Assembly (NCBI GenBank): GCA_965248995.1
Contig: CBDFKY010000014.1
Coordinates: 186,001-250,000 of the forward strand
Direction of reading: 5' to 3'
DNA length: 64,000 nt
Source: CBDFKY01 sp965248995
Lineage (GTDB): Bacteria > Pseudomonadota > Alphaproteobacteria > Rickettsiales > UBA998
Program-made: the position numbers and the translations under genes
The notes under the pieces: model-generated
The model's input: only the letters and a program-made list of their open reading frames with translations
The model's database searches: none
What the model was told of the DNA's origin: nothing
Shown here: positions 1 through 8,489 of the stretch, piece by piece
How the letters are laid out: every line of letters begins with the position of its first letter
How positions within the stretch are numbered: position 1 is the first letter of the stretch

Positions 1-1136
1 TTGCCGCTGTCTCCGGCCGCGTGCCAGGTCCGGGCGAGGTACAGGCGAGCGGCATCCTTTAGAAACGGCGGCTCGCCTACCTGAGCGTAAGACGCGACGG
101 CGGAGGCGTATTGCCGGCTTTCTTCCTGCGCTTCCGCTAGCGCGAAGCGGGTGAGACCGTCTTTCGGGCGTAAGTACAGCGAGAGCTGGAAAAAGGACTG
201 CGCTTCCTCGCCGATGCCTTCATGCAGCAGCAGGGTGCCGGTATTGGCGAGAATCTCGGCGATGCCGTCCTTGAGCGACGTCACGTCGGAGCCGCCATAC
301 GCTGCCAGTTCCCGCACGTAGCCTTCGGTATCCCGCATGTTCCACAGCGCGTCCCGTCCCCTTTGCTCTTTTACCGCGTTCACCAGGGAGAGCGCCCGCT
401 CATGTTTTCCGTCGGCCTCGAAAAACCGGACGGCGGCGAACAGGGTGGCGTCCGGGGTGAAGCGCAGGGAGGAAACGGCGGTTTCATAGGACGCGGCGGC
501 GGATTTTTTGTCTTTCAGCAGCTGGTACTGCAGGGCTTCGTGGTAGCTCTGCAGTACGTTGTACATGCCCTGCTTGAGGTTGTCGGCGATGTCCACCCTT
601 TCCGCCGCGCCGGTTTTCGCGAAGGAAAACCAGCTTTCCGTGAAGGGGAGGATCAATGACTGCAGGCCGTCCGGCTTCAGCGCCGCCGCGGCGTTCTCCG
701 TCGCCGGCCCGTCGCCGTTATGCAGGTTTTCCACCAGACGCAGCAGCTGTACGGCGCCGGAGGATTGCTGGGAAGGGCTCGCCTGATGGGACAGGGCGAT
801 GGCTTTTTCGATATTCCCGGCAAGCAGGTGATGCCGCATGGAAAGCATCAGCATGCCTTCCTTCGGCGCGGTTTCCTTAAACACCTGGTCGATATAATCG
901 GCGGCTTTCTGATGATCCCCGGTCAGGCTGGCATGGTGGGCACCCAGATAATTCCCCGCCGTGCCGCCATGATAGGGAATGGCGACCGGTCGGGGGCCGG
1001 TCGTCACGCTGAGGCCGGGAGCTGTCCGGGCCGGGGCGGCGGGCGGTAACGGATGGGTGCGTTCGTACCACGTCATGGTGCAGGCAAGAGCGAGCAGCGT
1101 ACCGAGAAACAGGGGAAGGGGAAAGGACGTACGCAT
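1..1136 (-). CDS. Exported TPR-repeat protein, C-terminus outside window
   Basis: The reading frame is open from an ATG at 1136 to the window edge, so at least 378 residues are present and the C-terminus is missing. The start codes for a signal peptide (MRTSFPLPLFLGTLLALAC, with a cysteine that could be lipidated). A proline/alanine linker follows, then helical pairs of TPR type beginning near residue 60 (GNYLGAHHASLTGDHQKAAD). Such alphaproteobacterial TPR proteins usually act as envelope scaffolds or assembly factors; nothing here points to a specific partner. The 445-bp gap before queA suggests it has its own promoter. The TPR call is good; the function is unknown. Confidence 0.7.
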   Translation of the reverse strand, partial: MRTSFPLPLFLGTLLALACTMTWYERTHPLPPAAPARTAPGLSVTTGPRPVAIPYHGGTAGNYLGAHHASLTGDHQKAADYIDQVFKETAPKEGMLMLSMRHHLLAGNIEKAIALSHQASPSQQSSGAVQLLRLVENLHNGDGPATENAAAALKPDGLQSLILPFTESWFSFAKTGAAERVDIADNLKQGMYNVLQSYHEALQYQLLKDKKSAAASYETAVSSLRFTPDATLFAAVRFFEADGKHERALSLVNAVKEQRGRDALWNMRDTEGYVRELAAYGGSDVTSLKDGIAEILANTGTLLLHEGIGEEAQSFFQLSLYLRPKDGLTRFALAEAQEESRQYASAVASYAQVGEPPFLKDAARLYLARTWHAAGDSG

Positions 1137-1316
1137 GGCTGATGGCTTAGAGAAGTGAAAACAGGCGCGATGATGTCGCCAGCCGTGCTAAAAGTCAAGG
1201 ATCGTCATAGCGAATTCCTCTTAACGCATCCTTCATTTTTCTCGTGTATCTTCGCGATTCACGTCATGGAAAACCGAAGACCTTCTATAGACTATAAGTA
1301 TACTTAAGGTAGCGGT

Positions 1317-1540
1317 AGTGGATAGTGGATGGCTGTGAATTGCGGGGATAAAACTTATGCCGGGGTTCTCCACAGAAGAAGCGTTTTTCCTCGTTTATAA
1401 AAACACTCTCTTTCAATCGTATGAAAGGTTATCCCGGCTATCCACAGATGTTCTTTTTTCCTGCCTGTGAAAGGAGAGATCGCGGGAAGAAAGCGGTATA
1501 GGCGGGGGATAAAACAGGGATAAGTCCCCAGCCCCGTTTA
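1317..1540. other. Intergenic cluster of DnaA-box-like motifs
   Basis: The 445-bp gap between the TPR gene and queA (1137-1582) holds no convincing gene. It contains two 9-mers one mismatch from TTATCCACA (TTCTCCACA at 1366-1374 and CTATCCACA at 1438-1446) and several weaker ones in the other orientation, such as the two GGGGATAAAAC motifs near 1344 and 1506. An AT-rich stretch (1391-1430) lies between them. This could be a replication origin or a DnaA-regulated promoter, but chance similarity is possible. The usual alphaproteobacterial oriC neighbour hemE is not seen. Confidence 0.3.
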
Positions 1541-1582
1541 CGCACCGTTTCTCCTGCTCCCCGTACGCGGATTATACAGGGC

Positions 1583-2626
1583 TTATGCACATTCCAGAAG
1601 ACAGGCGTCGCCGTAGGAATAAAAGCGGTAGCCCCCCTCTATCGCGTGCCGGTAGGCGGACTGCATCCGCTCCAGACCGCTGAAGGCGGAGACCAGCATG
1701 AACAATGTGGATTTTGGCAGGTGGAAATTGGTGAGCAGCCGGTCCACCGCCCGGAAACGGTAAGGCGGGGTGATGAAAATGGCGGTTTCCGATGCGAAGG
1801 GGTGAATAGCGCCGCTCGTATCCGCGGCGGATTCCAGGGTACGCAGCGAGGTGGTGCCGACGGCGACGATGCGTTTGCCGGCCCGTTTGGCGACGGTGAG
1901 GGCGGCGGCGGTGGAAGGCGCGATTTCACCGTATTCGCTGTGCATGACGTGGTCCGCCGTATCTTCCGCCTTGACCGGCAAAAACGTCCCGCCGCCGACA
2001 TGCAGGGTGATTTCATGCATTTCCACCCCTTTTTCCCGCAATGCCGCCAGCAGGGAAGCAGTGAAATGCAGGCCAGCCGTCGGTGCGGCGACGGAACCGG
2101 CGTGTCTGGCATAGACGGTCTGGTAACGCTCTTTGTCCGCGTCCGTGATCCCGCACTTGCGGGCGATATAGGGAGGAAGCGGCAGGTGCCCGACCTGTTC
2201 GAGGGCGTTCCAGAAGGTGGGTGCGTCCGGGCAGTCGAATGCCAGGATCACTTCGCCGCTGTCGCATTTTTCAACGATGTGGGCGCCAAGAGTGGCAGGG
2301 CCCGCTGAGAATACCAGTTCCTGTCCCGCTTTCAGGCGTCTGGCGGGTCTGGCGAAACAGCGCCAGGTCAGGTCGCGCAGGCATTTATGCAGGAGGATTT
2401 CAACGGACAGGTCTGCGCGTTTTCCGTAAAGCCGCGCCGGAATCACCCGGGTATTGTTGAATACCAGCACGTCGTCAGGGGTGAGCAGGTCGAGGAGATC
2501 GGAAATGTGGCGGTCATGCAGCTCGGTGTCCGTTACCTGCAGCAGCCGGGCTCCGTCCCTTTCCGGTGACGGAGTATGGGCGATGCAGGATTCAGGCAGG
2601 TGGAAATCGAACAGGGCGGTTTTCAT
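1583..2626 (-). CDS. queA: S-adenosylmethionine:tRNA ribosyltransferase-isomerase
   Basis: QueA transfers and isomerises the ribosyl part of SAM onto preQ1 in tRNA, giving epoxyqueuosine in the queuosine pathway; it is a cytoplasmic enzyme. The 347-residue length is normal for the family. Family signatures are visible in order: the N-terminal RDGARLL region, FNNTRVIPARLYGKR near residue 57, HVGGGTFLPVK near residue 210, and NFHLPKSTLFMLVSAFSG near the C-terminus. The ATG start matches the family start (MKTALFDFHLPESCIA). It lies downstream of the cyclophilin gene on the same strand but behind a terminator, so it is probably expressed separately. Very confident. Confidence 0.97.
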   Translation of the reverse strand: MKTALFDFHLPESCIAHTPSPERDGARLLQVTDTELHDRHISDLLDLLTPDDVLVFNNTRVIPARLYGKRADLSVEILLHKCLRDLTWRCFARPARRLKAGQELVFSAGPATLGAHIVEKCDSGEVILAFDCPDAPTFWNALEQVGHLPLPPYIARKCGITDADKERYQTVYARHAGSVAAPTAGLHFTASLLAALREKGVEMHEITLHVGGGTFLPVKAEDTADHVMHSEYGEIAPSTAAALTVAKRAGKRIVAVGTTSLRTLESAADTSGAIHPFASETAIFITPPYRFRAVDRLLTNFHLPKSTLFMLVSAFSGLERMQSAYRHAIEGGYRFYSYGDACLLECA

Positions 2627-2634
2627 GGATGAAA

Positions 2635-2685
2635 CAAAAAAGGGCCGGTTTTCCCAAGCGGACGCTCCGGTAAAACCAGCCCTTT
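2635..2685 (-). terminator. Rho-independent terminator after the cyclophilin gene
   Basis: A long stem pairs 2639-2654 with 2669-2685 (AAAGGGC..GGTTTT.CC against its complement, two mismatches). On the minus strand it is followed by a run of T. It separates the cyclophilin gene from queA. Confidence 0.8.
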
Positions 2686-2699
2686 AAAAAAGAAATAGG

Positions 2700-3302
2700 T
2701 TATTGTCCGACCGCCGTTTTGGCAGCTTTGGCAGGTGCGGCAGCCTTCTTGTCCTTCGCTTCATCCGCCGCGACCGTCATCTTGACGATTTTGTCGGGAT
2801 CGGTCACCTTGCCATTATCGGCCTTGTCACCCTTCTTGATCTTGTCGACGATCTCCATGCCCGACGTCACTTTTCCGAACGCCGTGTATTGCCGGTCGAG
2901 AAAGGTGGAATCGGCCAGCACGATGAAGAACTGGCTGTTGGCGGAATTGGGGCTGCCGGCGCGGGCCATGGAGACGATGCCGCGTTTATGCGGCACGTCG
3001 TTGAATTCGGCCTTCAGGTCCGGCTTGGTGGAACCGCCGGAACCGGTGCCGGTCGGATCGCCCGTCTGGGCCATGAATCCGTCGATGACGCGGTGGAATA
3101 CCACGCCGTTATAGAATCCCTCGCGGGTCAGTTCCTTGATGCGTTTGACGTGCTGCGGCGCCTTGTCCTTCAACAGTTCGATGGTGATGCGCCCGTCCTT
3201 GGTGTCCAGGTAGACCGTGTTTTCCAGATCAGCCGCGCTCGCGTTCTTTGCCATCATTCCCCCTATAATCAGTGCCAATGCTAATGTTTTAAGCTGTTTC
3301 AT
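2700..3302 (-). CDS. Periplasmic cyclophilin-type peptidyl-prolyl isomerase
   Basis: This enzyme catalyses cis-trans isomerisation of proline peptide bonds during folding. Residues 1-23 form a signal peptide (MKQLKTLALALIIGGMMAKNASA), so it is exported. The cyclophilin core follows, with the catalytic-loop signature FHRVIDGFMAQTGDPTGTG near residue 70 and the later SQFFIVL segment. The 200-residue protein ends in a lysine/alanine-rich tail that is not part of the fold. It is close to PpiA in location, though bacterial PpiA and PpiB are hard to separate by eye. A terminator follows directly. Confidence 0.94.
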   Translation of the reverse strand: MKQLKTLALALIIGGMMAKNASAADLENTVYLDTKDGRITIELLKDKAPQHVKRIKELTREGFYNGVVFHRVIDGFMAQTGDPTGTGSGGSTKPDLKAEFNDVPHKRGIVSMARAGSPNSANSQFFIVLADSTFLDRQYTAFGKVTSGMEIVDKIKKGDKADNGKVTDPDKIVKMTVAADEAKDKKAAAPAKAAKTAVGQ

Positions 3303-3486
3303 CTATTTCTCCTTTGAAATAATGGCGGGACTATAGCAAGCGGAATGGTAAATACCATCAAAATGCATCATCGTGCCCCCGAAAGAAATCCCTGCCGGAG
3401 ATGACGCCTTTATCCCGCGGAGGTTTTACGACATGGTTGTTTTATGCGTCTTCCGCTATTTTTAGGATTCAATCAGGGAGAACATT

Positions 3487-3606
3487 ATGGCAACCCAGAA
3501 AAAAACAAAAGGCCAGTCCGATACCAAAAAATCCTGCTGGAAAGGCTATGAGCGCGTTCCGGGTACGAAAGCGGGCGATAAAGGCAGTTGCCGCAAAAAA
3601 GACTAA
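3487..3606 (+). CDS. Small 39-residue Cys/Lys-rich protein
   Basis: A short frame begins at ATG 3487 after a clear ribosome site (AGGGAG, 6 bases upstream) and ends at TAA 3604-3606. The product has a lysine-rich start, a compact core KSCWKGYERVPGTKAGDKGS and a CRKK end, leaving two cysteines about 18 residues apart. Small proteins with a C-W-x-G-Y-x-x-V-P-G-x-K pattern occur in many bacteria and phages; their role is unknown to me. It may bind metal or nucleic acid. Its stop codon touches the left end of the inverted repeat at 3606. Confidence 0.65.
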   Translation: MATQKKTKGQSDTKKSCWKGYERVPGTKAGDKGSCRKKD

Positions 3607-3765
3607 GAACCAGTCACGTAAACCCTTTTATGCAGCTGCAAACGGTCAATTTACTGCGATTCGATGGGGGCGGCCCCCCGCCTCATGTACCTTAAGTACA
3701 CTGCGCTTCGAGTCTCGCAAATCAACCATTTTCGCTAGCCTAAAAAGGTTTACGTGACTGGTTCT
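3606..3765. repeat. 160-bp element with long terminal inverted repeats
   Basis: The ends are near-perfect inverted repeats of about 23 bp (left AGAACCAGTCACGTAAACCC, right its complement, ending at 3765). The interior has a G/C palindrome (3667-3684) and GTACCTTAAGTAC. It fits exactly between the stop codons of the small protein and maf, overlapping each by one or two bases. The core CCAGTCACGTA recurs as the ends of a different interval at 15066-15197, which suggests a mobile, MITE-like family. Confidence 0.7.
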
Positions 3766-4339
3766 AAAAGCCGCGTAAAAATTTTAGCAAACCGTCCAGG
3801 GGAAGTCCTTTAATCGCGGCGGCGCTTCCCTGTACGGTTTCAAACAGCGTATGGCCCGTTTTTTCATAGGCGTACGCTCCACAGGCAGCCAATGGTTTAT
3901 CCGCGGTCAGATACGTTTCAATAGCCTTTTCATCCAGCGGCTTCATCCGTAAGGTTACGGTTTCCAGCATTTCCCACTGCAGCGCGCCCCGAAGATAAAC
4001 GCAGGCGGCGCTATGCTGGAAATGCTCACCACCCTGCAATGCCCGCAGGTGCGCGGTAGCCCGTGCAAACGTCCCCGGTTTGCCGAAGATGCGCCGGCCC
4101 ATCGCGCAGACCTGATCCGCGCCGATGACGTACGCGTCCGGATACAGTCCGCTTACCGCTTCCGCCTTGCCGCGGGCCAGGAAAGCCGCCTGGTCGGCCG
4201 GTAAAAGGTGGGCAATCGTTTCCTTTTGCGCTTCCTCGTCATACGGCGAAGGCATCACTGTGAAAACCAGACCCGCCTCGCGCAGCATCAAAGCGCGTAC
4301 GGGGGAGGCTGAGGCGAGAATAAGCGCGGAGAGCTGCAT
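3764..4339 (-). CDS. maf: Maf-family nucleotide pyrophosphatase
   Basis: Maf proteins hydrolyse non-canonical or modified nucleoside triphosphates to monophosphates and are cytoplasmic. The 191-residue protein has the N-terminal substrate motif LILASASPVRALML (residues 6-19), the catalytic GADQV (around residue 74; Asp is the general base, and GADQ rather than GADT is frequent in alphaproteobacteria) and the C-terminal YEKTGHTLFETVQGS..AIKGLP block. In many alphaproteobacteria maf lies beside aroE and coaE; here it is alone, with a repeat at its 3' end and tRNA-His upstream on the other strand. Whether it belongs to the dTTP/UTP or m7GTP subgroup is not decided. Confidence 0.93.
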   Translation of the reverse strand: MQLSALILASASPVRALMLREAGLVFTVMPSPYDEEAQKETIAHLLPADQAAFLARGKAEAVSGLYPDAYVIGADQVCAMGRRIFGKPGTFARATAHLRALQGGEHFQHSAACVYLRGALQWEMLETVTLRMKPLDEKAIETYLTADKPLAACGAYAYEKTGHTLFETVQGSAAAIKGLPLDGLLKFLRGF

Positions 4340-4456
4340 AGGTGCCTGCTATAACAGCGAAAGGACGCGCGGGCAACGCGCTATGATTTATTTAGTGTCA
4401 CAGCCGGCTTGTCAGTTGAAAAAGAGCTACATTTTTAAGTGAGAAGGCTATAACGA

Positions 4457-4486
4457 TTGACCATTCGGGGCTTGACCATTCGGGGC
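4457..4486. repeat. Two tandem copies of a 15-bp unit
   Basis: TTGACCATTCGGGGC occurs twice head to tail just upstream of tRNA-His. The 15-bp unit size is the same as in several coding tandem repeats of this window. Confidence 0.85.
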
Positions 4487-4513
4487 TGCGCCTGTATGAC
4501 CGTAATTCTCCGT

Positions 4514-4591
4514 GGCGGGTGTAGCTCAGTTGGTTAGAGCGCTAGTTTGTGGTACTGGAGGTCGCCGGTTCGAGACCGGTCACTCGCCCCA
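4514..4591 (+). tRNA. tRNA-His (anticodon GTG)
   Basis: The 78-base gene folds as a cloverleaf with an eight-pair acceptor stem (GGCGGGTG against CACTCGCC). The extra pair supplies the G-1 typical of tRNA-His. The anticodon loop is TTGTGGT, the T arm is GCCGG-TTCGAGA-CCGGT, and CCA is encoded. All stems pair well, with a few G-U pairs. Confidence 0.96.
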
Positions 4592-4728
4592 TCTCTTTAT
4601 ATATTTCCGTATTTTTATCAAAAAATCATTTCAGGCGTGCCGATTCCCCCCGGTGCAAGGCGATACCGGAAGGCCGCCACCGATCATCATGATCTTCAGG
4701 GGGAAAATTTCGTTACGTCCGCCGGACA

Positions 4729-4775
4729 TAAAAAAGCCTTTCATCCGCTCATCCATCAGGAAGCGCATGAAAGGC
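4729..4775 (-). terminator. Terminator of the lyase/nitrilase/PP-loop operon
   Basis: The arms GCCTTTCAT (4736-4744) and ATGAAAGGC (4767-4775) form a hairpin. On the minus strand it is followed by six T, just after the stop codon of the lyase gene. Confidence 0.75.
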
Positions 4776-4783
4776 AATGAACT

Positions 4784-5803
4784 CTACAATGTTGCCGCTA
4801 AAATTGCGACCTCGCTTGCAGTCGGCATACGAAAGCGAAATTCGCTCCGGTCACCGATTGCAGCGATCAGAACGTAGGGATTCAGCTCATGCCGTTCCGC
4901 TACGTCGAATAACGCCACTTTTTCCGCCCAGGCAGGCGTATAGCCTACGACTCCGGTGATGGAGCCGGCCATACCGCCGAGATCCGGCATTTCAGGGAAA
5001 ATGGGAGAGATGAACTGCTGAGTCGCTTCCATATAGGCAAGCAGATCAACCCCGTGATGTACCCCTTCACGATCCAGCAGGATGAGAAGCTGTTCCAGCA
5101 CGGTGTTGTTGCGCCCGAAGCCTCCCATGGACCCATCCACGTACGCCGCGCCGTTTTTGACGGCGGCGAGGGAGTTCACGGCGGAGAATCCGGTCTGGTT
5201 ATGACCGTGAAAACCGACCGCCAATCCCGTTTCCGCCGCGAATGCCACATAGTTGGCGACCAGTGTCGGTGCCAGCATGCTGTTGCTGTCGACGACGTAG
5301 ACGGCATCCGCTCCGGCATTGCGAAACTTCCGCGCTGCCTCGACGAATTCAACGATGGAGCCATTGCCGGAGTTGGCGATGTTTCCTGAAACCCATGGTA
5401 CCCCGGCGTCCTTCGCGAGGGCGATGGTGGTTGCCATGGAGTCGATCCATTCATACTGCCCGACGATCCGGAGAAAACCGATGCCGAGACGGACCAGTTC
5501 TTCCATTTCCTCGCGCAGTACTACGGGACCCATTGCCACCATGCCCCATCGTGAATCAATGATATGGCTGGCGGCGATTCGGGCATATTCCATGCTGAGC
5601 ATATCGAAATCAGTGTTGTCCGTTTCAAAACGGTGCATACCGATTCCTTGATGGAGACCTGTTTCGATCATCTGGACACCGGCATTTTCCAGCGCGACGA
5701 TGATCGGAGCAGATTCTTGAGGACTGATCAGGCGACCGCTATATCCGCTTTCACGAATGGTCGGGTCGACAATCGTCAGTTTTTGCGCACCATCGATAGA
5801 CAT
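4784..5803 (-). CDS. DRE-TIM (HMGL-like) aldolase/lyase, last gene of a three-gene operon
   Basis: This superfamily makes or breaks C-C bonds next to a metal-bound 2-oxo acid (4-hydroxy-2-oxovalerate aldolase, HMG-CoA lyase, isopropylmalate synthase). The 339-residue protein has the strand-1 motif IVDPTIRESGYSG (Asp13, Arg17, Glu18) in place of the usual D-T-L-R-D-G, and the metal-site motif GFHGHNQTG (His199, His201). The GGFGRNNTVLEQL block resembles 4-hydroxy-2-oxovalerate aldolase more than the synthases. A GGAG site lies 9 bases before the ATG. The partners nitrilase and PP-loop ATPase lie upstream on the same strand, 89 bp and more away. The substrate cannot be told; the superfamily call is solid. 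Confidence 0.82.
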   Translation of the reverse strand: MSIDGAQKLTIVDPTIRESGYSGRLISPQESAPIIVALENAGVQMIETGLHQGIGMHRFETDNTDFDMLSMEYARIAASHIIDSRWGMVAMGPVVLREEMEELVRLGIGFLRIVGQYEWIDSMATTIALAKDAGVPWVSGNIANSGNGSIVEFVEAARKFRNAGADAVYVVDSNSMLAPTLVANYVAFAAETGLAVGFHGHNQTGFSAVNSLAAVKNGAAYVDGSMGGFGRNNTVLEQLLILLDREGVHHGVDLLAYMEATQQFISPIFPEMPDLGGMAGSITGVVGYTPAWAEKVALFDVAERHELNPYVLIAAIGDRSEFRFRMPTASEVAILAATL

Positions 5804-5892
5804 GATACAAAGCTCCGAAAGAGAATTTACCGGTACTTTAAATCACGTTAACATGTCAAAAATGTTACAATTAAAAAATTTATAAATTTTTT

Positions 5893-6777
5893 TTAAATCC
5901 ATGAAAAATCGAAAATATCCGTCCGTCCGTAATGTCCCTTGACATCAAGGTCATAGCCCGCCTTCAGCCGGTCATCGAGATCAATTTCCGCCGTCAGCAG
6001 GGCCGTTTCCCCATAGAGCGGTTCCACCACGTAATTGCCCATCGGATTGATGACGCAGCTGCCGCCGCGGATCAGTGTTTCACTTTCCGGGAGTTTCGCG
6101 AATTCCCGCCAGTGGGGGGGGAAATGGTCCAGCGTCATATGCTGGCAGGCGCTGAGCACGAAGCAGCATCCTTCCCGGGCGATGTGGCGGACGGTGTGCT
6201 GCCAGTTGTCGCGGTCGTCCACCGTCGGGGCGGCATAGAGTTCGATGCCTTGCTGATACATCGCCATGCGGGCCAGCGGCATGTAGTTTTCCCAGCAGAT
6301 CAGGGCGCCGATGCGGCCCGCTTCCGTGTCGAACGGCGCGCCGAGTTCCGTGCTCTGTCCCCAGATGACCCGTTCCTGCGCGGTCGGCATCAGTTTGCGG
6401 CGCGCTCCGGTCCGCCTGCCTTCGCGGTCGTAGGCGACCACGCTGCAGTAGAGCGTCAGGTCGTCGCGCTCGATCAGGCCGGTGATGAGGCTGATGCCGG
6501 TTTCCCGGGCGATGGTGCCGATCAGCGTGTCCGCTTGGCCCAGGGACAGCGCCTGCTGTGCATATTCCGCGAACAGCGTGCGGCCCGCGTCGCTGCGTGT
6601 TCCTACCACCGCACCGAAATCCATGAATTTCGGGTAGCCGCCGATATAGGCTTCCGGAAACAGGATGAGACTGGCGCCCGACGCTGCTGCCTGCGCGCAC
6701 AAAGAGCGCATCTGGGCGAGGGTTCTGTCCTGATCCAGAAGATAGGTGCCGGCCTGCGCGATCGCTGTTTTCTTCAT
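5893..6777 (-). CDS. Nitrilase-superfamily carbon-nitrogen hydrolase
   Basis: Nitrilases convert a nitrile to the carboxylic acid and ammonia through a Glu-Lys-Cys triad. The 294-residue protein shows all three: Glu42 in FPEAYIGGYP, Lys128 in RRKLMPTAQER and Cys161 in ALICWENYMPLAR. The C-W-E-N form is that of true (branch 1) nitrilases rather than amidases. It overlaps the PP-loop gene by four bases (ATGA), so the two are translationally coupled. The pairing recalls glutamine-dependent NAD synthetase, where a nitrilase-fold domain feeds ammonia to a PP-loop domain, but the CWEN motif argues for a real nitrile substrate. Confidence 0.9.
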   Translation of the reverse strand: MKKTAIAQAGTYLLDQDRTLAQMRSLCAQAAASGASLILFPEAYIGGYPKFMDFGAVVGTRSDAGRTLFAEYAQQALSLGQADTLIGTIARETGISLITGLIERDDLTLYCSVVAYDREGRRTGARRKLMPTAQERVIWGQSTELGAPFDTEAGRIGALICWENYMPLARMAMYQQGIELYAAPTVDDRDNWQHTVRHIAREGCCFVLSACQHMTLDHFPPHWREFAKLPESETLIRGGSCVINPMGNYVVEPLYGETALLTAEIDLDDRLKAGYDLDVKGHYGRTDIFDFSWI

Positions 6778-8489
6778 CGTCCCATCACCTGCCGCTCCTC
6801 GCCGTGGGCAAACTTCACCGTTCCGTGATACATCGTGTCGTTCGCCGAGATGATGCCGAGCTGGCGTCTGACCAGCGCCTGCAGGTCCGGCCGGTCGCTT
6901 TCCTCGTCGAAGCGCTCCGGGTCCAGATTGCCTTTGCCCGGTTGCGTCAGGTTGTTCATCATGAGCGGCGCTTTCCAGAGATGGCGCATCTGCTTCATCG
7001 ACAGGCCGGTCTGATGTTCGATCTCCTCGATAAGGGAAGTCTGTTCCGGGCTGGCCAGGTACGCCGGGTGTTCCATCAGTTCCCGGATATCCTCCTTGTG
7101 TTCAAACAGGCCGCCGGTGTAGCGCAGGACATCGCCTTTACTTTCCTGCCGCTCGTCCAGATGTTTCAGCCAGGCTTCCAGATTTTTACCGCCCTGCGTG
7201 AACGGTGCGTAGACCATCGCTTCGAGATGCTGCGGCTCCAGCCGGTAGGCTCTGCACGCATAATCCTCCACGCGGGCGCGCATATGTTCGATCGCCTCGT
7301 CGTCGCGGTAGCGCTCGCGCATTTTGTCTATCAGTTCGCCGGCGAACCCTTTTTCCTCCATCTTGCCGATCGCGTAGTCGACGTAGGCACGGATTCCGTC
7401 GACATAGGTAGAGCCGGTCGCTTCCGCGATCAGGCCGATATTATGCGCCATCAGGGCCGGGTTGCCGCAGTCGGTCTCCGTGAAGCTGAACATCAGCGAG
7501 TCGAAGTCGAACTTCAGGAAGTCATGGAAGAAGCCCATGCGCTTGTTGCTGTCGTACTTGATCTGGTCGAACACCGACACCAGCCGGGTGCGCTCAGGTA
7601 CGTCTTCATAAGGAATGTGGCGGGAATCGACGGCCTCCGGCGTATCGCCGTGCGTCAGCTGCGTATGTCTCTCACCGACCGCGTTGAGTTTCCTGAACGC
7701 TTCCTGCGTAGGGGACAGCGCCATTTCTGGCGGCGTGCTATCCAGGCCGAGCGCCTCCATCATGTTGGGAATGTCCGTGCCGACCTGCGTGTTGAGTTCG
7801 GTGCGCGAATCCCCGGTCATGTACAGGTCCGCGCCGCCGTTATGGCCGAGCGCTGTGGCGATCCAGCGGGACAGGTTCTTGTTGCAGTCGTCGCAGAAAC
7901 TGCGCCTCCCGGCGCCGCCCCAGATATGGGCATTGATCAGCACGTCGCTGCGGTTCTGTTCGATGACGTCGTCCGGGATCGGCGCATCGGAATAGGGAAC
8001 GGTGCGTTTGTTGTCGATGAAAAACACGTCCGTGCGCGGGTCGTCGTGCATGTCCAGGGCTTTGAGGACCCGTTCGATATTGCCGTCCAACTCGCGCCCC
8101 TGGTCGTCGACGGTCTTGAGGCAGTCGATCATCCCCGGATGGCGGCCGATGCCGGCGCGCAGTTCGAACGTCTCGCCGTATTTCTCGAGCAGTTGTAGCT
8201 GAAGGGCGCGCGCGATGGTGAGGACGAACGAGCTGTCCTTGCCTGCCCCGAACATGACGGTGCAGTTTTTGCCTTTCAACGCTGCCGCGATCTCTTCCTC
8301 CGAAGCCTTGTTTTCAGGCTTCGCCGACTCGACGAAGCGCAGGTTGGCGCGGTTGGCGGGGCTTATTTCCTTGCCGAGATTCAGGTAGCCGTTGACCAGC
8401 TGCTTCTCCAGCGCGGGCAGCCCTTTTTTCTCTTCTGCGGTGAGGTGATTCGTAATAGAAGACAGGATATCTGGGTAAGAAGTCTGCAT
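6774..8489 (-). CDS. PP-loop ATP pyrophosphatase-like protein of unknown function
   Basis: PP-loop enzymes adenylate a substrate, releasing pyrophosphate, before adding N or S. Residues 78-87 read VMFGAGKDSS, a variant of the SGGKDS signature. A CDDC pair (Cys199, Cys202) lies after GGAGRRSF and could bind zinc or take part in catalysis. The remaining 350 residues are helical and unfamiliar. I start at ATG 8489 (571 residues, GGAG just upstream), because a longer frame to 8669 would run over the divergent folate gene. It is the first gene of an operon with the nitrilase and lyase. The family is not one I can name. Confidence 0.72.
   Translation of the reverse strand: MQTSYPDILSSITNHLTAEEKKGLPALEKQLVNGYLNLGKEISPANRANLRFVESAKPENKASEEEIAAALKGKNCTVMFGAGKDSSFVLTIARALQLQLLEKYGETFELRAGIGRHPGMIDCLKTVDDQGRELDGNIERVLKALDMHDDPRTDVFFIDNKRTVPYSDAPIPDDVIEQNRSDVLINAHIWGGAGRRSFCDDCNKNLSRWIATALGHNGGADLYMTGDSRTELNTQVGTDIPNMMEALGLDSTPPEMALSPTQEAFRKLNAVGERHTQLTHGDTPEAVDSRHIPYEDVPERTRLVSVFDQIKYDSNKRMGFFHDFLKFDFDSLMFSFTETDCGNPALMAHNIGLIAEATGSTYVDGIRAYVDYAIGKMEEKGFAGELIDKMRERYRDDEAIEHMRARVEDYACRAYRLEPQHLEAMVYAPFTQGGKNLEAWLKHLDERQESKGDVLRYTGGLFEHKEDIRELMEHPAYLASPEQTSLIEEIEHQTGLSMKQMRHLWKAPLMMNNLTQPGKGNLDPERFDEESDRPDLQALVRRQLGIISANDTMYHGTVKFAHGEERQVMGR

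Noticed and set aside
1646..2308. 220-residue plus-strand frame inside queA
   Set aside because: It is the antisense shadow of a well-conserved gene in GC-rich DNA; its composition is Arg/Gly/Phe-rich and without motifs.
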